NCBI GenBank assembly: GCA_051530055.1
Contig: CM121341.1
Location: 10,602,001 to 10,666,000, forward strand
Origin: Neoechinorhynchus agilis
Taxonomy: Eukaryota; Acanthocephala
Reading direction: 5' to 3'
Length of the DNA stretch: 64,000 nucleotides
The position numbers were made by a program, and so were the translations under genes. This document shows positions 25,701 through 36,800 of this stretch, piece by piece. The notes below the pieces were generated by a model. The model ran no database searches and was not told the origin of the DNA. It worked only from the letters and a program-made list of their open reading frames with translations. The first letter of the stretch is position 1. Each line of letters opens with the position of its first letter.

Positions 25701-27846
25701 TCGCTTCGTCCAATAAAAGAATCTTCGGATTATTAATAATTGCACGTGCAATCGCAATTCGTTGACGCTGTCCACCGCTCAGAGTCGATCCAGATTCTCC
25801 CACAAATGTGTTGTATTTATCAGGTAGCATATCGATGAACTCGGTAGCGTTAGCTACTTCACAGGCTGCTTTAATTTCTTCATCGGTTGCATCTTTCTTT
25901 GCCATACGGATGTTATCAGCAATAGTTGCCGAGAAAAGGACCGGCTCCTGACTTACCAAACCAATGAAACTTCGATAACTTTCTAGTGCTAGTTCTCGAA
26001 TATCCTTAGAACCCAGTTTTATAGAACCGTTTAATGGCTGGTAGTACCTTATTCTAATGATTATCATCTTTGTATAGATAAATAAAGTGAAGAAAATAAC
26101 CACTAGTTTAAAAGGAGCTGAACAACAGTAGATTTTCCACAGCCACTCTCACCAACCAAGGCAGTTACTTTGCCCTTTGGAATCGTAAGATTCATGTCTT
26201 TTAGAACAGTTATTTCCTTGCGTGTAGGATAGGCGAACGACACATTGTCGAAATGAATTGATTCATTAAAATCGGTAACCGAAGATTCTCTTACCTTAAC
26301 CTCGGTTTTCAAATATTCTTCATACTTTGCTTTCTCCGCGTTTTCTTCAGTGGGTGAATCAATTATTTCGTATAACGGCTTTCCTGACGCTCTGGCTTCA
26401 CTCACAGCACCAAAATGAGGAATAGTTCCACCAATATTGAAGACCGCTGTAAGTATACTGAAAAATACTATCAGTAATCCACCAATCGTGAGTTCTCCCA
26501 ATTTAATCAATTTCGCTCCATACCAGAAACCTATGGCGTAAGTCGAAAAGACCACAAACCAAAGAGAAGCCTGCATCAGTGATGTGAATGCGGACTTCTT
26601 TATTCCCTGACTTTTAGCCGCTTTGAGATGAGTAACATACTTTTCGGATAGGATTTTCTGACCATTGAATGCTTGTACTGTACGTATGTTTCTACGGAAA
26701 TGTTTCATTTCCTTTTAAGAAATTAATCGAAATGGGTCCGAAAGCTTTTAAACTTTCCTTGTTAACGCATATTTGGTCAACCTGTAAAAAGCGATTTTCT
26801 CTGATGTATTCTAAACAAGTTACGGGATTTAAGAGATAGTATATAAAATTTTGTTCATTATCTCTCAAAATGCGCTTCAATTATTCTAGATAGGGGACTT
26901 TTCGGTTCTTTAGATGGTTCTCCGGTCCAAATTCGAGCTTTATAACCTAGAAACCTTCCCGATTTGAAGAAGACAAAAGGAAACATTTCAACTTAATCGT
27001 TTGCTGAGCCACACTTCCTGCTTTTGCATAAGACTTACTTTCCTTCTTTGTCGACGAGAATGTGACTAATGTCGATAAAGTTGCCGATAGTATCAACGGT
27101 GGCGACACCGCAATCATGACCAGAGACAGTTTCCAACTTTTAACAAACGCAATGATTATAATTGCTATGGTGGTAGCTGCAGTTTGTATAATCATTCCTA
27201 TTTTATCACCTACCCCACTTTTGAATTTGTTAACATTTTCAACAAGATAGCTGTTGACCATTCCGGCATCGTGGACATCGAACCATTCAATTGGATTCGC
27301 CATAACAGCTCTGATCACGTTTCTTCGAAGGTTGAGAACGATATGTTCAGACGCTGCAGATAGAGCTGCCAATTCTATTCCAGCGGTAATGAAAGAAGCG
27401 ATTCCAATCAGTGTGAAGTATAGGGAGTTTCGTGAGATTGGCTTAAGTAGGTCAACTTCAGGTAGAGTGATATTTAGACTTGTAAGATTACATTTAAATA
27501 TAAGTTCGTTGAAGTTACTTTCATCAACCTCAGGTGGACAAATGTCGCTTATATTTGTATAATCGAGAATTTGACAAAATCTATCACTTATAAAATCGTC
27601 CGTGTTCTCTCCATAGACGATCATCATCAGAGGCCATACTATGGAGAACCCTAATGCGAATATCCAACCGATAGCTGTTAAAATTAGAGCTTTCTTATCG
27701 GCATACTTGAACAATTCTCTATACGTTAGAGCTGACGAATCGGTTTTCAAATACTTGCGAATGATAGCAACGATATTACTAAGTTTAAACGTTTCTAATA
27801 GTCCTTCAGACTCTTCCTCGTCCTTTTCATTTTGGGGTTTACCCAT
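22789..27846 (-). CDS. ABCB1: ABCB-type multidrug transporter (P-glycoprotein), full length
   Basis: Five exons (26995-27846, 26109-26693, 25297-26049, 24400-25197, 22789-23730) give about 1,309 residues, the normal size of a full P-glycoprotein. Order: cytoplasmic N-terminus, TMD1, NBD1 (Walker A GESGCGKST, signature LSGGQRQR, Walker B ILLLDEATSALD, His-loop IIAHRLST), an acidic/basic linker, TMD2, NBD2 (Walker A GSSGSGKST, signature ISGGQKQR, Walker B LLLLDEATSALD, IAHRLRT). All catalytic residues are present, so it should be an active plasma-membrane lipid/drug exporter. The first extracellular loop is enlarged and carries N-glycosylation sequons. Only the third intron (25198-25296) is GT-AG. 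The other three are TIR-bounded and do not obey GT-AG, yet homology and frame fit without loss of residues. Confidence 0.92.
23731..24399 (-). other. ABCB intron 4, non-GT-AG, TIR-bounded, carrying a nested foldback
   Basis: The join FIVLY + AIKGLMSTED matches TM6 spacing of TMD2. In gene sense the segment starts GCTTGTCCACTGAG and ends CTCGATGGACAACTGT, an imperfect inverted pair. A long palindrome lies inside at 23937-24152. Confidence 0.75.
23937..24152. repeat. Foldback element nested in an ABCB intron
   Basis: Arms GTAGTTATCCCCATCCGGA.. and ..TCCGGATGGGGATAACTAC extend inward for about 90 bp with few mismatches. The centre holds TTTAAAAACTTAC (24030-24042), which in ABCB sense is GTAAGTTTTTAAA, a consensus 5' splice site inside a non-canonical intron. 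Confidence 0.8.
26050..26108 (-). other. ABCB intron 2, non-GT-AG, 59 nt, TIR-bounded
   Basis: The join VVQLLL + RYYQPLNG restores the post-Walker A helix. The segment starts AACTAGTGGTTATTTTC and ends with the imperfect inverse GATGATAATCATTAGAATA. This is the shortest TIR intron found. Confidence 0.75.
26694..26994 (-). other. ABCB intron 1, non-GT-AG, TIR-bounded
   Basis: The join VAQQTI + RNIRTV matches P-glycoprotein spacing exactly. The 301-nt segment reads AAGTTGAAATGTTTC at its start and GAAACATTTCCGT at its end: the inner ten bases are perfect inverses. Ends are AA-GT, or AG-TA if shifted by one. Confidence 0.8.
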
Positions 27847-28218
27847 TTTCGAAGGGAATTCTGGGGCGCAAATGCGTTAGCTGTAGATATCGAAGTGTGC
27901 CGGTTTATACTTTCGTACTCTTATAACTCACAGATGCATCACACAAAGCAAAGATGTAGCTCAGTTTTCGTTATGAATCAGCAGCACTTTTCTTCACTTG
28001 GGCGTGAATGAAAACAGCATGTAATAATCGTGAGGTTTCTTACGATAATATCTATTCGATGTTGTTTTTAAATAAACTCGTTCTATTGTTCCAGTATCCT
28101 TGGCAGCTTGTAAATAAGTACAATTTTGAAATAGTTGGACCACGCTCGTAGCCAGCAAAATGAAATTCGCCACTGTTAAAGCCGCTGAGGATCGCAAAAA
28201 GACTAAATACTGGGACTT

Positions 28219-28410
28219 GTGTCTGGTACCACAACGCAGGACCTAGTCAATCAATTGTCTAAGAGATTGAGACGAATCACTGACGATCTTAGATCAAGAG
28301 AATTCCTCCTACAAAACATAAGTCTGCAACGAGGGAACGCTGCATCCATCCTTTCGACCGTTACATCAAGAAGTGATCCAGAGCGGTGGAATGAATGTTT
28401 ATAAATACTT
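28219..28410 (+). mobile_element. 3' end of a restriction-like-endonuclease LINE
   Basis: A 61-codon frame ends in SLQRGNAASIL, matching the C-terminus QNISLAVQRGNAASVMATV of the element at 42746-44703. It keeps only the last few dozen codons, as expected for a 5'-truncated insertion. Confidence 0.7.
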
Positions 28411-30168
28411 TTTGTCCAGTTAAAAATGTCTTAGTTAATTTTTACGAAGAAATTCCAGTCGATTTTTAAAATAACCTGTTATTGATGAAAACATTTAAGA
28501 ATTTATCTCACTTTATACATAAAGACAAAACACGAACTTTAGTCTCTAAATATGTGGCTCTGACATAAACGTAAGTTTCATCGTGTCGCAAAATTGAAGA
28601 TCTAGTGACAGTTTTCTTCAACCGAAACGAGTTACTTTCAAGAGCGACTTGCATGTTATGACTTAGACTGTAATCGTACAAACCAATAATAAAATTTGTA
28701 CATAAAATAGGAAATGCGGAACATAGATTAGAACTTGGATTTTATGTAAGTTAAATAGCAATCTATAGTAAAAGCCCTTCGCGACTTTGTGAAGAATTAA
28801 AAGCTTTTTGAGGCAATTGCTTTAATAAAAAATCTTTGCCTTAGATTGGGAAAGACACTTTCTTCGGGTACTTTTGCCACCCAGGAATCTTTAGATGAAA
28901 ACGTAGTGTCGTTTACTAAGATTTATAGGAATTATTACAGTTAATTACAGACGAATTTAGTGAATGGTTTAAACTCAAGAGTTCTCGGTGACCCCCTGGA
29001 TCCTAGACTTCGTTTATTGTGGCTTATAACAAAACATTATCATTCTTAACTAACGTCTGAAAACATTCTAGGCGTAAATTCAAATCTTTATGTACTGGAT
29101 AGTCACAAAAGTACGTTCTCCAAAGGAACTCATGTTTTAATCGCATTTTAAAAATAAAAGGTTACTTTTATCGTATTTGCGGCTAGCCGGTTACAATTTG
29201 GGCGTATTTTTGAAATGATCATACTTAAATGGTTGATTTCTCTTGGGCACGCAATCCACCGATACCTTGAATAAAGTAAGTGCATAAAATCACACAATTG
29301 GTGCCGTCGAACCAAGCGCCGCAGAATTTTTAAACAAGATTGAAAATTGTTGGTCGATGCAACAAAGAAACCCGTGCGACCTACTATTTTTATAAGAGAA
29401 TCATCGGGTCAGAAGGGGAATTTTGGATCCTTAAGGCAATGGAGGATAAAGATGTTCCTCCATTCCCATCTGAACTTTTATCAAGTATTTCGATGAAACA
29501 ATCCAGTGAACAGGAACTTCGATTTGTATATTATTAAAAATCCAGCATCACTATACACTTGGAGCTATATTTCCTTAAACTCGTTTTAAGACTCCCGTAG
29601 CTTAATACTTATTTTTTGGCTAAGTAATTCAATCTTTCAAAGTTTTGAAATTAGCATCTTCTTAGCAATAATCAACTTTTGTGTATGGTCCTTTCGAAAA
29701 GTGTTTCAAATATCGGCAATGGTTATTAAGAAAATTTCAATGATTCATATTTTCATTCGAGATTCAATGCTGAATTCAAAGAATGTCGATTTTTTAAAAC
29801 ACCCTTTCAATCGAATCGATTTACAAACTGTTTTCTTATATTTCTTTATTCGACTTAGACTACGTTCTTGATAAACATTGCTTCTTCTTTGTTGTTTTTT
29901 TTGTGAAAATGGAATTAGAATTTATTGCATTAGTTTAAGAAATCTAATCACAAATGCTACTTTTCCCTTAATGTGTCTCCGTGCTTCGTGTTTGCTCGTA
30001 AAAATTCGTCAACTGTGCGATATTAACCTTCTATCTCGAGCCCGTTTTGCAACTTTGGTCTGTTTACCGATGCAAACATTACCAGATTCTGTGATAAAAG
30101 AATAAGATTGATCTACGCGTTCGTACTGCTACTTTCCTTTACGCTTTCATAATTCTTTCAATCAGAAG
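28411..30168. other. Intergenic, no assigned gene
   Basis: A 65-codon ORF at 29340-29537 has no family I recognise. No repeat stands out on inspection. Confidence 0.35.
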
Positions 30169-31890
30169 TTGATGAGTGCTAAAGTATTAGCGATCGGAAT
30201 AATGATTGTGTGCATTGTTGGAATTTATTTGGTTCTGGATTACAACAACAATATGGAAACTATGTCGTCGCCTTTTGTTCTAGAAGTTAGTGATACAAGT
30301 CGTCCACACTTTCACGCAAGATTAAACGCCATCAAGAACTATTTGGGTAGTCTATCGATCCATATAAATACAAAAACAACCGAGGATATTGACTACATTA
30401 TACCAAATTCAAAGTTAAAAGCGAATCCAAAGATAATTGATACATTTGATCTTCAAATCAATCGGCTAGCTTTATTTGAACGACTTATGAATTGACGGTG
30501 ATACCCAAGGCACTAGAAGTAATTTGTTTCTTTATGCATATGATACATTTGAAAAGTGATGCGAACCTACACTTTTAATTAGAATTTAACGATTTTGCAT
30601 TTAAAAATCAGTAGAGCAATTCCTTATACGTTGTGTAAAGTCATTTCACTTCAATTTCCTTAAAATATAAGTAGGACCATTGCGGGACTCATCTGCGAAG
30701 CACTTTGTGATATTTTTAGGATTTATTTGAAAATTTTCCAATTTAATATTATTTTTTAGATCATCAATATGCGCTTTCGGTGACGGCTAATTTCCCTGAT
30801 CACCATCATTACACTTTTAAACAATGGTCACAGGATCAACTGCTAAGAAACAAAAGCGTGGTGTATACTTGCAAGACAGTTGGCTGTGGTGGTTGGGCAG
30901 ATCGCGTTAAGGGTATTTTGTCTGGTACTCTGATGGCGATCCTCACAAACCGACGATTTTTCATTGATATTGAACATCCGTGTCGATTGGAAAGTGTTAT
31001 GAATGCACGAATCAACTGGATATACTCGAAATCAAACGAAATTAATTCGACTATTAAGGATTTGCAGCTTATTAGAGATAAGAAAATCCACGATGAATTT
31101 CGGAAAATGGTAACAACTAATGATTTTCATCAACTGACTAATTCTAGTGAAATTCACATCACAACAAACGATTTATGATTGATGACTATCATTGTTCTCT
31201 TATCTCTCACAAGGGATATTTTCTTTTAATGTTTGGCCATTGATAGCCATCCATGTAATTCTACCACTTATAAATGCGTCCGTAAATCGCATTTTAACAA
31301 ATCCCAGTTGGCTTCAAATCGATACGTTTTACCCTACGGTATACGATCTTCTTTTTAGACTTAATAAAGACGCAGAAAATGTTTTAAAGTCTATTTTATA
31401 CGCTAAAGGTGACGAAAAGCTCATTTGCGTTCAAATACGTCTCGGTCGCAGCTCCTCTTTGCCGCAAGACGCTGAAATGGTGATATCAAGAAATCGAGGA
31501 AATTTGACGAGTGAAGTGCTTGAATTCTCGAAAAACCTTTCTGATACCCACGGCGGTGCCAAAGTGTTCGTTACCACTGATTCAGAAGATGTGCGTCAGG
31601 AGGCAAAAAGTTTTCTCCGCAATATAATGATCGAAACCGAAGGTGTCATAACTCACATTGACCGATCTAATCAGGATATCGCATGTTCGAATCTTAAAAA
31701 AGTAATGATCGATTTTCATATACTAGGAATGTGCGACATAAGTATAATTAGTAACAGTGGGTTTGGATTCTTCGGAAATTTAAGACGAAAAAGGCCGTAT
31801 AAGGATCTCTACCTATATTGTAGAGGAATCCACAAAATTGGTTCTAAATCGGAATGGGATAAAGCAAGGTGGAGAAACCTTCCCTGCTGA
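30169..31890 (+). CDS. Fucosyltransferase-like type II membrane glycosyltransferase
   Basis: The N-terminus has a single membrane anchor (residues about 6-24: VLAIGIMIVCIVGIYLVL), typical of Golgi type II enzymes. Exon 2 (from about 30760) contains CKTVGCGGWADRVKGILSG and LTNRRFFIDIEHPC, the nucleotide-sugar fold start seen in invertebrate GDP-fucose-type transferases (GGLGDRLRG pattern). Exon 3 has CVQIRLGR, matching the VxIRxGD motif with the final Asp replaced, and ISNSGFGFFG near the C-terminus. Intron 2 (31147-31213) is GT-AG and in frame. The exon 1 to exon 2 junction is not resolved: exon 1 stops at 30493 with no usable in-frame GT, while exon 2 has a good TTTTTTAG end. It could be another non-canonical intron. 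Donor and acceptor are unknown. Confidence 0.65.
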
Positions 31891-32149
31891 ACTAAAAACG
31901 CACTAGAGTTCAAGAATAAACATTTTCTGCGAGTGAAGGATAAAAACAATGTGAATCTACGATTTTTCACGTTGTGTTCGTCGGAAATTAAAGGATATGA
32001 AACTTAGCGTCTTTGGTAAAATTAGCGAAATATATTTAGAAGATGAACACAAAAATATCCGACGAAAAAGCATGTACTTGTAATTAAGTGAAAATACAAA
32101 ATAAAACAAAAACACAAAAGGAATCGAGCAAATTCATTAGGACCCGGTT

Positions 32150-32300
32150 CGAAAAATAATTTTATTGTAATGAAATACGAAATTACATATTTAAAAACTT
32201 ACATGCAATGATTGATAAAGAGAGGTTTCCTCTTTCGAAATATTTCGCGAACAATAAAATGATTTCTAACTGGGTGATTATATTCTAAGCAAGTCAAAAT
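32150..32300. repeat. Foldback remnant of the AATATTTCGCG family
   Basis: AATAATTTTATTGTAATGAAAT and CGAAATATTTCGCGAACAATAAAATGATTTC (parts) form imperfect arms around TTTAAAAACTTAC at 32190-32202. Related elements lie at 35450-35570, 45862-46075 and 53290-55010. Confidence 0.5.
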
Positions 32301-32739
32301 TAAGCATGAATAAAAACAACCCAAAATGAACGTATCAACGAAAAGACGAATGTGTGTACAAAATAAACATTTAATTTTACAAGCACAAGTACACAAATAG
32401 CAAAAGCAAATACTTTTGTTATTTAAACTTTGTTTTTTCCTTCCTTGCTCTTCATGGATTGATCACCTGTTAATTGGGCGGGTGGAATAAAAGGAAAAGA
32501 GTGGGATTCGGAAGGATAACACATAGAGAGTGTTTCTTGGATTGGTATGGCACGCTTGTACAATAAATAAAAACAATAAATAAAAGCAACTAACCTACCA
32601 AAAACAATTTTACCTATCACAGTCAACTTACCTAAGGTAAAAGGTTCGGTGACTTATTCTTTTTCCTCTTTCAAATAAAACGTGTTTATATCCGCATTCC
32701 TCCCTCGTCGTCGACGGTCATCTACCTCTCCGAATCCGT

Positions 32740-33830
32740 CATCAACTCCAAATTCCGGATCCGCCCTTCATCTTCTTCCTTCATCTACTCCAATTCCGGA
32801 TCCGTCATCTACTCCACGTTCCTGATCCATCATCCACCTCTCCGAATCCGTCATCCACTCCGAATTCCGGATCCGCCTTTCATATCCTTCCTTCATCTAC
32901 TCCACATTCTTGATCCAACATCCACCTCGCCGAATCCGTCATCCAATCCAAATTCCGGATTCGTCATCCACTACTCCGGATCCGTCATTCATCTTCCTCC
33001 TTCATCCACTCCAAATTCCCGATCCGTCCTTCATCTTCTTCCTTCATTCACTCCAATTCCGGATCCGTCATCTACTCCGAATTCCGGATCCGTCCTTCAT
33101 CTTCTTCCTTCATCCACTCCGATTCCGGATCCATCATCCACTCCGAATTCCGATTCCGTCCTTCATCTACTCCAATTCAATATCCGTCATCAACTCCAAT
33201 TCCGGATCCGTCCTTCATCTTCTTCCTTCATCCGTCATCCACTCCACGTTACGGATCCATCATCCACCCCTCCGAATCCGTCATCCACTCCAAATTCCGG
33301 ATCCGCCCTTCATATCCTCCCTTCATCTACTCCACATTCCTGATCCATCATCCACCTCTCCGAATCCGTCATCAACTCCGAATTCCGGATTCGTTCTTAA
33401 TCTTCTTCCTTCATCCTTCATAAACTCCACATTCCGGATTCGTCATCCACCACTCCGGATCCGCCCTTCATCTTCCTCCTTCATCCACTCCAATTCCGGA
33501 TCCGTCATCCACCCCGAATTCCCGATATTTCATCCACTCCAAATTCCCGATCCGTCATTCATCTTCTTCCTTCATTCACTCCAATTCCGGATCCGTCATC
33601 TACTCCGAATTCCGGATCCGTCCTTCATCTTCTTCCTTCATCCACTCCGATTCCGGATCCGTCATCCACTCCGAATTCCGATTCCGTCCTTCATCTACTC
33701 CAATTCAATATCCGTCATCAACTCCAATTCCGGATCCGTCCTTCATCTTCTTCCTTCATCCGTCATCCAATCCACGTTACGGATCCATCATCCACCTCTC
33801 CAGATCCATCATCCACTCCAAAGTAGACAA
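32740..33830 (+). repeat. Minisatellite with a 528-bp higher-order repeat
   Basis: Short units built from TCCGTCATCCACTCC, AATTCCGGATCCG and CTTCATCTTCTTCCTTCATC repeat throughout. A block at about 33001-33270 recurs at about 33530-33800 with an offset of 528 bp. A 322-codon frame is open across it only because the unit lacks stops in that frame; the predicted HPSSTPNSGS-like polymer is not considered a protein. Confidence 0.85.
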
Positions 33831-34463
33831 TCACATTCATTTATTCTGTCAGTACTTAAGTGTTTGGTTCCTCTTTAACAAAATAAAACGTGTTATTATT
33901 ATGTTAATCATTATGTACATATTTAAGAAAATGAGCAAATCAATACAATGGTATATTTTTATTCTGTGAACATAAATAACACATACAAAGATATCTGAAT
34001 ATTTTAGTCTGTAATGGGACTGGTGAATTTGACCATAAACCCGTTGCTCACAAATAAAAACAAATTAGGACGTTTGCACGAATATACACGATACACACGA
34101 ACGTATAAACATCAAAATCAATGATCGTATACAAAATCGAAGCAAAATTTGATGAGCAGATTTAACTAAGCAATCAAAGGCAAAATTGGTTAAGGATTAA
34201 AACGATGCAAAAAACAATATAAGTTTGCCACGACAATATGATTCCTCTATTCCGCCTATTTTTCTTTTTTTTCTTTTTTTTTGTTATTGGCCTTTTTTTG
34301 AGGCGTTTAGAAAGTGTCTTCATTGAACTTCTTGGGATTGGTTGACTTTTTCCGAATTAAACCCGATTCCGAACCCAAGCGCCGCGCATGCAGTTACAGA
34401 TGAGTGCTACTCATCCCGCCTATTCCGCCTACGCTTCATTCCGGTCAGGTTTATTTTGGTAAA
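33831..34463. other. Spacer, 3' flank of the carbonic anhydrase gene
   Basis: AT-rich, with a poly-pyrimidine run near 34260-34290. No gene or repeat was recognised. Confidence 0.4.
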
Positions 34464-36207
34464 CTATTGATTGACAAGTAAAACGTTGGCACGTGTGACG
34501 GTTCTTTTATTGAGTGCTTGAATCGGTCGATGATTTCCGTAGGGTAACTGTTCAAATAGGACGGCGATGATAACGTCATTAATCCCCCTCTTGTTTACCT
34601 TAGGCCGAATCTTTCTAAACGCTTCCATCTATAGCTAAATCTTTTGAAGGTTGATTAAAAAAGGCTAAACTTACGTCCTTCTTATTGATTTTTCCAATGG
34701 TTGGAATCACCATCCATTTTACAGTTTCATAGCAACCTGGTGTCGTAAGTGATCCGTCATAAGAAAGCAATTCATCGTGGACGTTTAAGAGTTTATTGAT
34801 ATCAATCTCGTCTTCGGTATCATCACCTTCATTAAAGTCGTCTAATAGATCCACAAATGACGCCAGTTCATGGTCTGTTTTTTCATCAATCTGAACTTGA
34901 ATGCCCCTTTAGCGATCGCACTTTATTATGTTACTACAAACCTGAAACAATTTTCCAAAAATTAGAAGACCTTCCGGCGTTTTGATGGCTTCATCTACAG
35001 AATATTTTTCATTAAAGAATACTACATGCATCTTTTCAGTGTTAAAAAACAATAAGCAATCGTGGTATATAAAGTAATTACCTCTAAAGGATAACTTCTA
35101 TTGTTTATCATATGTTCAGAGCCAACTCTGTTGTTTTCGCCCCAATGAAAATGAAATTGACTGAATGTGTATGTATTATGTATTCCATGTTGGTGGAGAT
35201 GGACCGACGGCACTCCCGTATGTTTGGTGGCATGAGCCAAAACGGTTGTCGGTTCCAAAGAGATGAAAACATTCACTAAATGGTTTAAGTGAAGAATCAA
35301 ACTTAATGAGTCTTTTATGCCGTTCCCTAGGTGTATAGGTATACGTAAAAAAAGATCAACAAGCTATCCTTAAAGCATCAGTAATTATTAGATGTGGTTA
35401 TGAATCATATCGAGAGAGAAAATCCATAGGGATGTTAAATTTTGACTTATAGTGAAGATAATCACCCGTTTAAAAATCATTTTATTATTCTGAAATATTT
35501 CGCGAGGTTGAAGAATAAAATGATTTTTAACCGGGATTTTCTTCACCACAAGTTAAAATGAATGCTTCCTTTTCAAAATCTCATTTCTCATATATGCACA
35601 GCATGCAGGAATCTTCAATTAATGGCGCCGTCTCTAAGAAATTCAATTTTTAAAGCTATCTAAACATCTCTATGATATATGGATGTATTGCGGTTCGCTT
35701 ACTGATAAAACGTTACCCACTCTACCGGATATGAATTCTGGGCATGCCCAAATAAGCTTTTGTCCGTTTGTTTCCGATTAAACAAATGCTCTGTCCCATA
35801 GAAACTCACCTTGACTAGAACGAGTGTTCATTACAACCGTCACATTATTGCGTACAGGATCAAATACTTGTTGGATATTGATCGGTGATTGTCTTTTTCC
35901 GGCACAGTCTCGATAGTGTTTGCCCCAATCATTAGTGTTGTTGTACGACCAAACGAATTCATGTTTCTTGCATTCTCTAGTTGCCAAGACACAACCCACT
36001 TCATTTGAGTTCTATAAATTTACACTGACTCATAAAACGGACAAATTTACCTATAAGAACAAGAATTATTCCAAGAAGGATGAGAATAACGGTAGTGTGA
36101 ACAATGGACTTTCTATATTTCCTATAAACATTAACACTGAATTTAACTGTGATAATGGCAAGCACTTACGGTGGGTTGTTTCCAAGGAAGCTCGCGAGTT
36201 TTGTCAT
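34464..36207 (-). CDS. Alpha carbonic anhydrase, N-terminally membrane anchored
   Basis: It hydrates CO2 to bicarbonate. Seven exons are read: 36170-36207, 36051-36121, about 35810-36011, 35082-35275, 34942-35031, 34675-34890 and 34464-34628, roughly 325 residues. Exon 2 encodes one hydrophobic segment (VHTTVILILLGIILVLI), so the enzyme is probably a type II membrane protein with an extracellular or luminal catalytic domain. Seen: QSPINI, the zinc ligands in FSQFHFHWG and LEMHVVFFN, GSEH, the Thr199-region SLTTPGCYETVKW, and the NHRPIQALNKRTV end. An acidic insert (DDFNEGDDTEDEID) replaces a normally short loop. Introns 1 and 3-6 are GT-AG (46-534 nt). Joining exon 2 to exon 3 in frame needs an intron of about 37 nt ending in AT rather than AG, so that join is uncertain. 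Confidence 0.88.
35440..35575. repeat. Foldback element in a carbonic anhydrase intron
   Basis: Arms TTTTGACTTATAGTGAAGAT..AAAAATCATTTTATTATTCT (parts) and AGAATAAAATGATTTTTAACCGGG..CTTCACCACAAGTTAAAA flank AAATATTTCGCGAGG. Same family as 45862-46075. Confidence 0.7.
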
Positions 36208-36800
36208 GGTAAAATAGGATAATCAGGACGTGTGGCGTTGTAAATTTAGCAGGTATTTATCATAACTATACGACCATTATGACTCTTAACCTAGAAAAAG
36301 AAGTGTTTTATATGCAAGGTCTGAGTGGATAGCAATAGAATATCAATAACGGAAACCACAATGCATACAATTCTCAGCATAAGTTCTCTAGCGAAAATGA
36401 GCCAAGGCTCTTAACTACTAAGGGATACGTTGCAACTTCGTGATCTAGAACGAGCGTTGCTGGAGGGGCTGTACCCAAATAATATCATTTTGCTATGCGG
36501 ATGCCTCTGGCAGGAATGACAGGTGGATAAGCGTGAAAATTCGTCTACCTTACAGGGAAAGAAATTTGCGACTTGAAATCATTATATTTGTTCAAAGCGT
36601 GACTTAACGGTTTAGTTACCTTTTGTTTTCAAGCCTAAGCGATTTTGAAGGCGACTTTGACAGTCGTAAATAATAGATGTTTGTTTAAAGTAACCATGAA
36701 TTTCTATTGAAAAAATGAAGAAACCCGGGAAACAGGAAAGCTGAGAGGTGTCATGTTTCAACCATATCTATGATTCCATTCACATATGAGAAATCTGATA
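36208..36800. other. Spacer between carbonic anhydrase and NAD synthetase
   Basis: No gene, RNA or recognised repeat is seen here. Promoter elements of the carbonic anhydrase gene are expected near 36210-36300, but no clear motif stands out. Confidence 0.4.

Noticed and set aside
32910-33878. 322-codon open frame
   Set aside because: It lies wholly in the minisatellite; the unit simply lacks stops in that frame.
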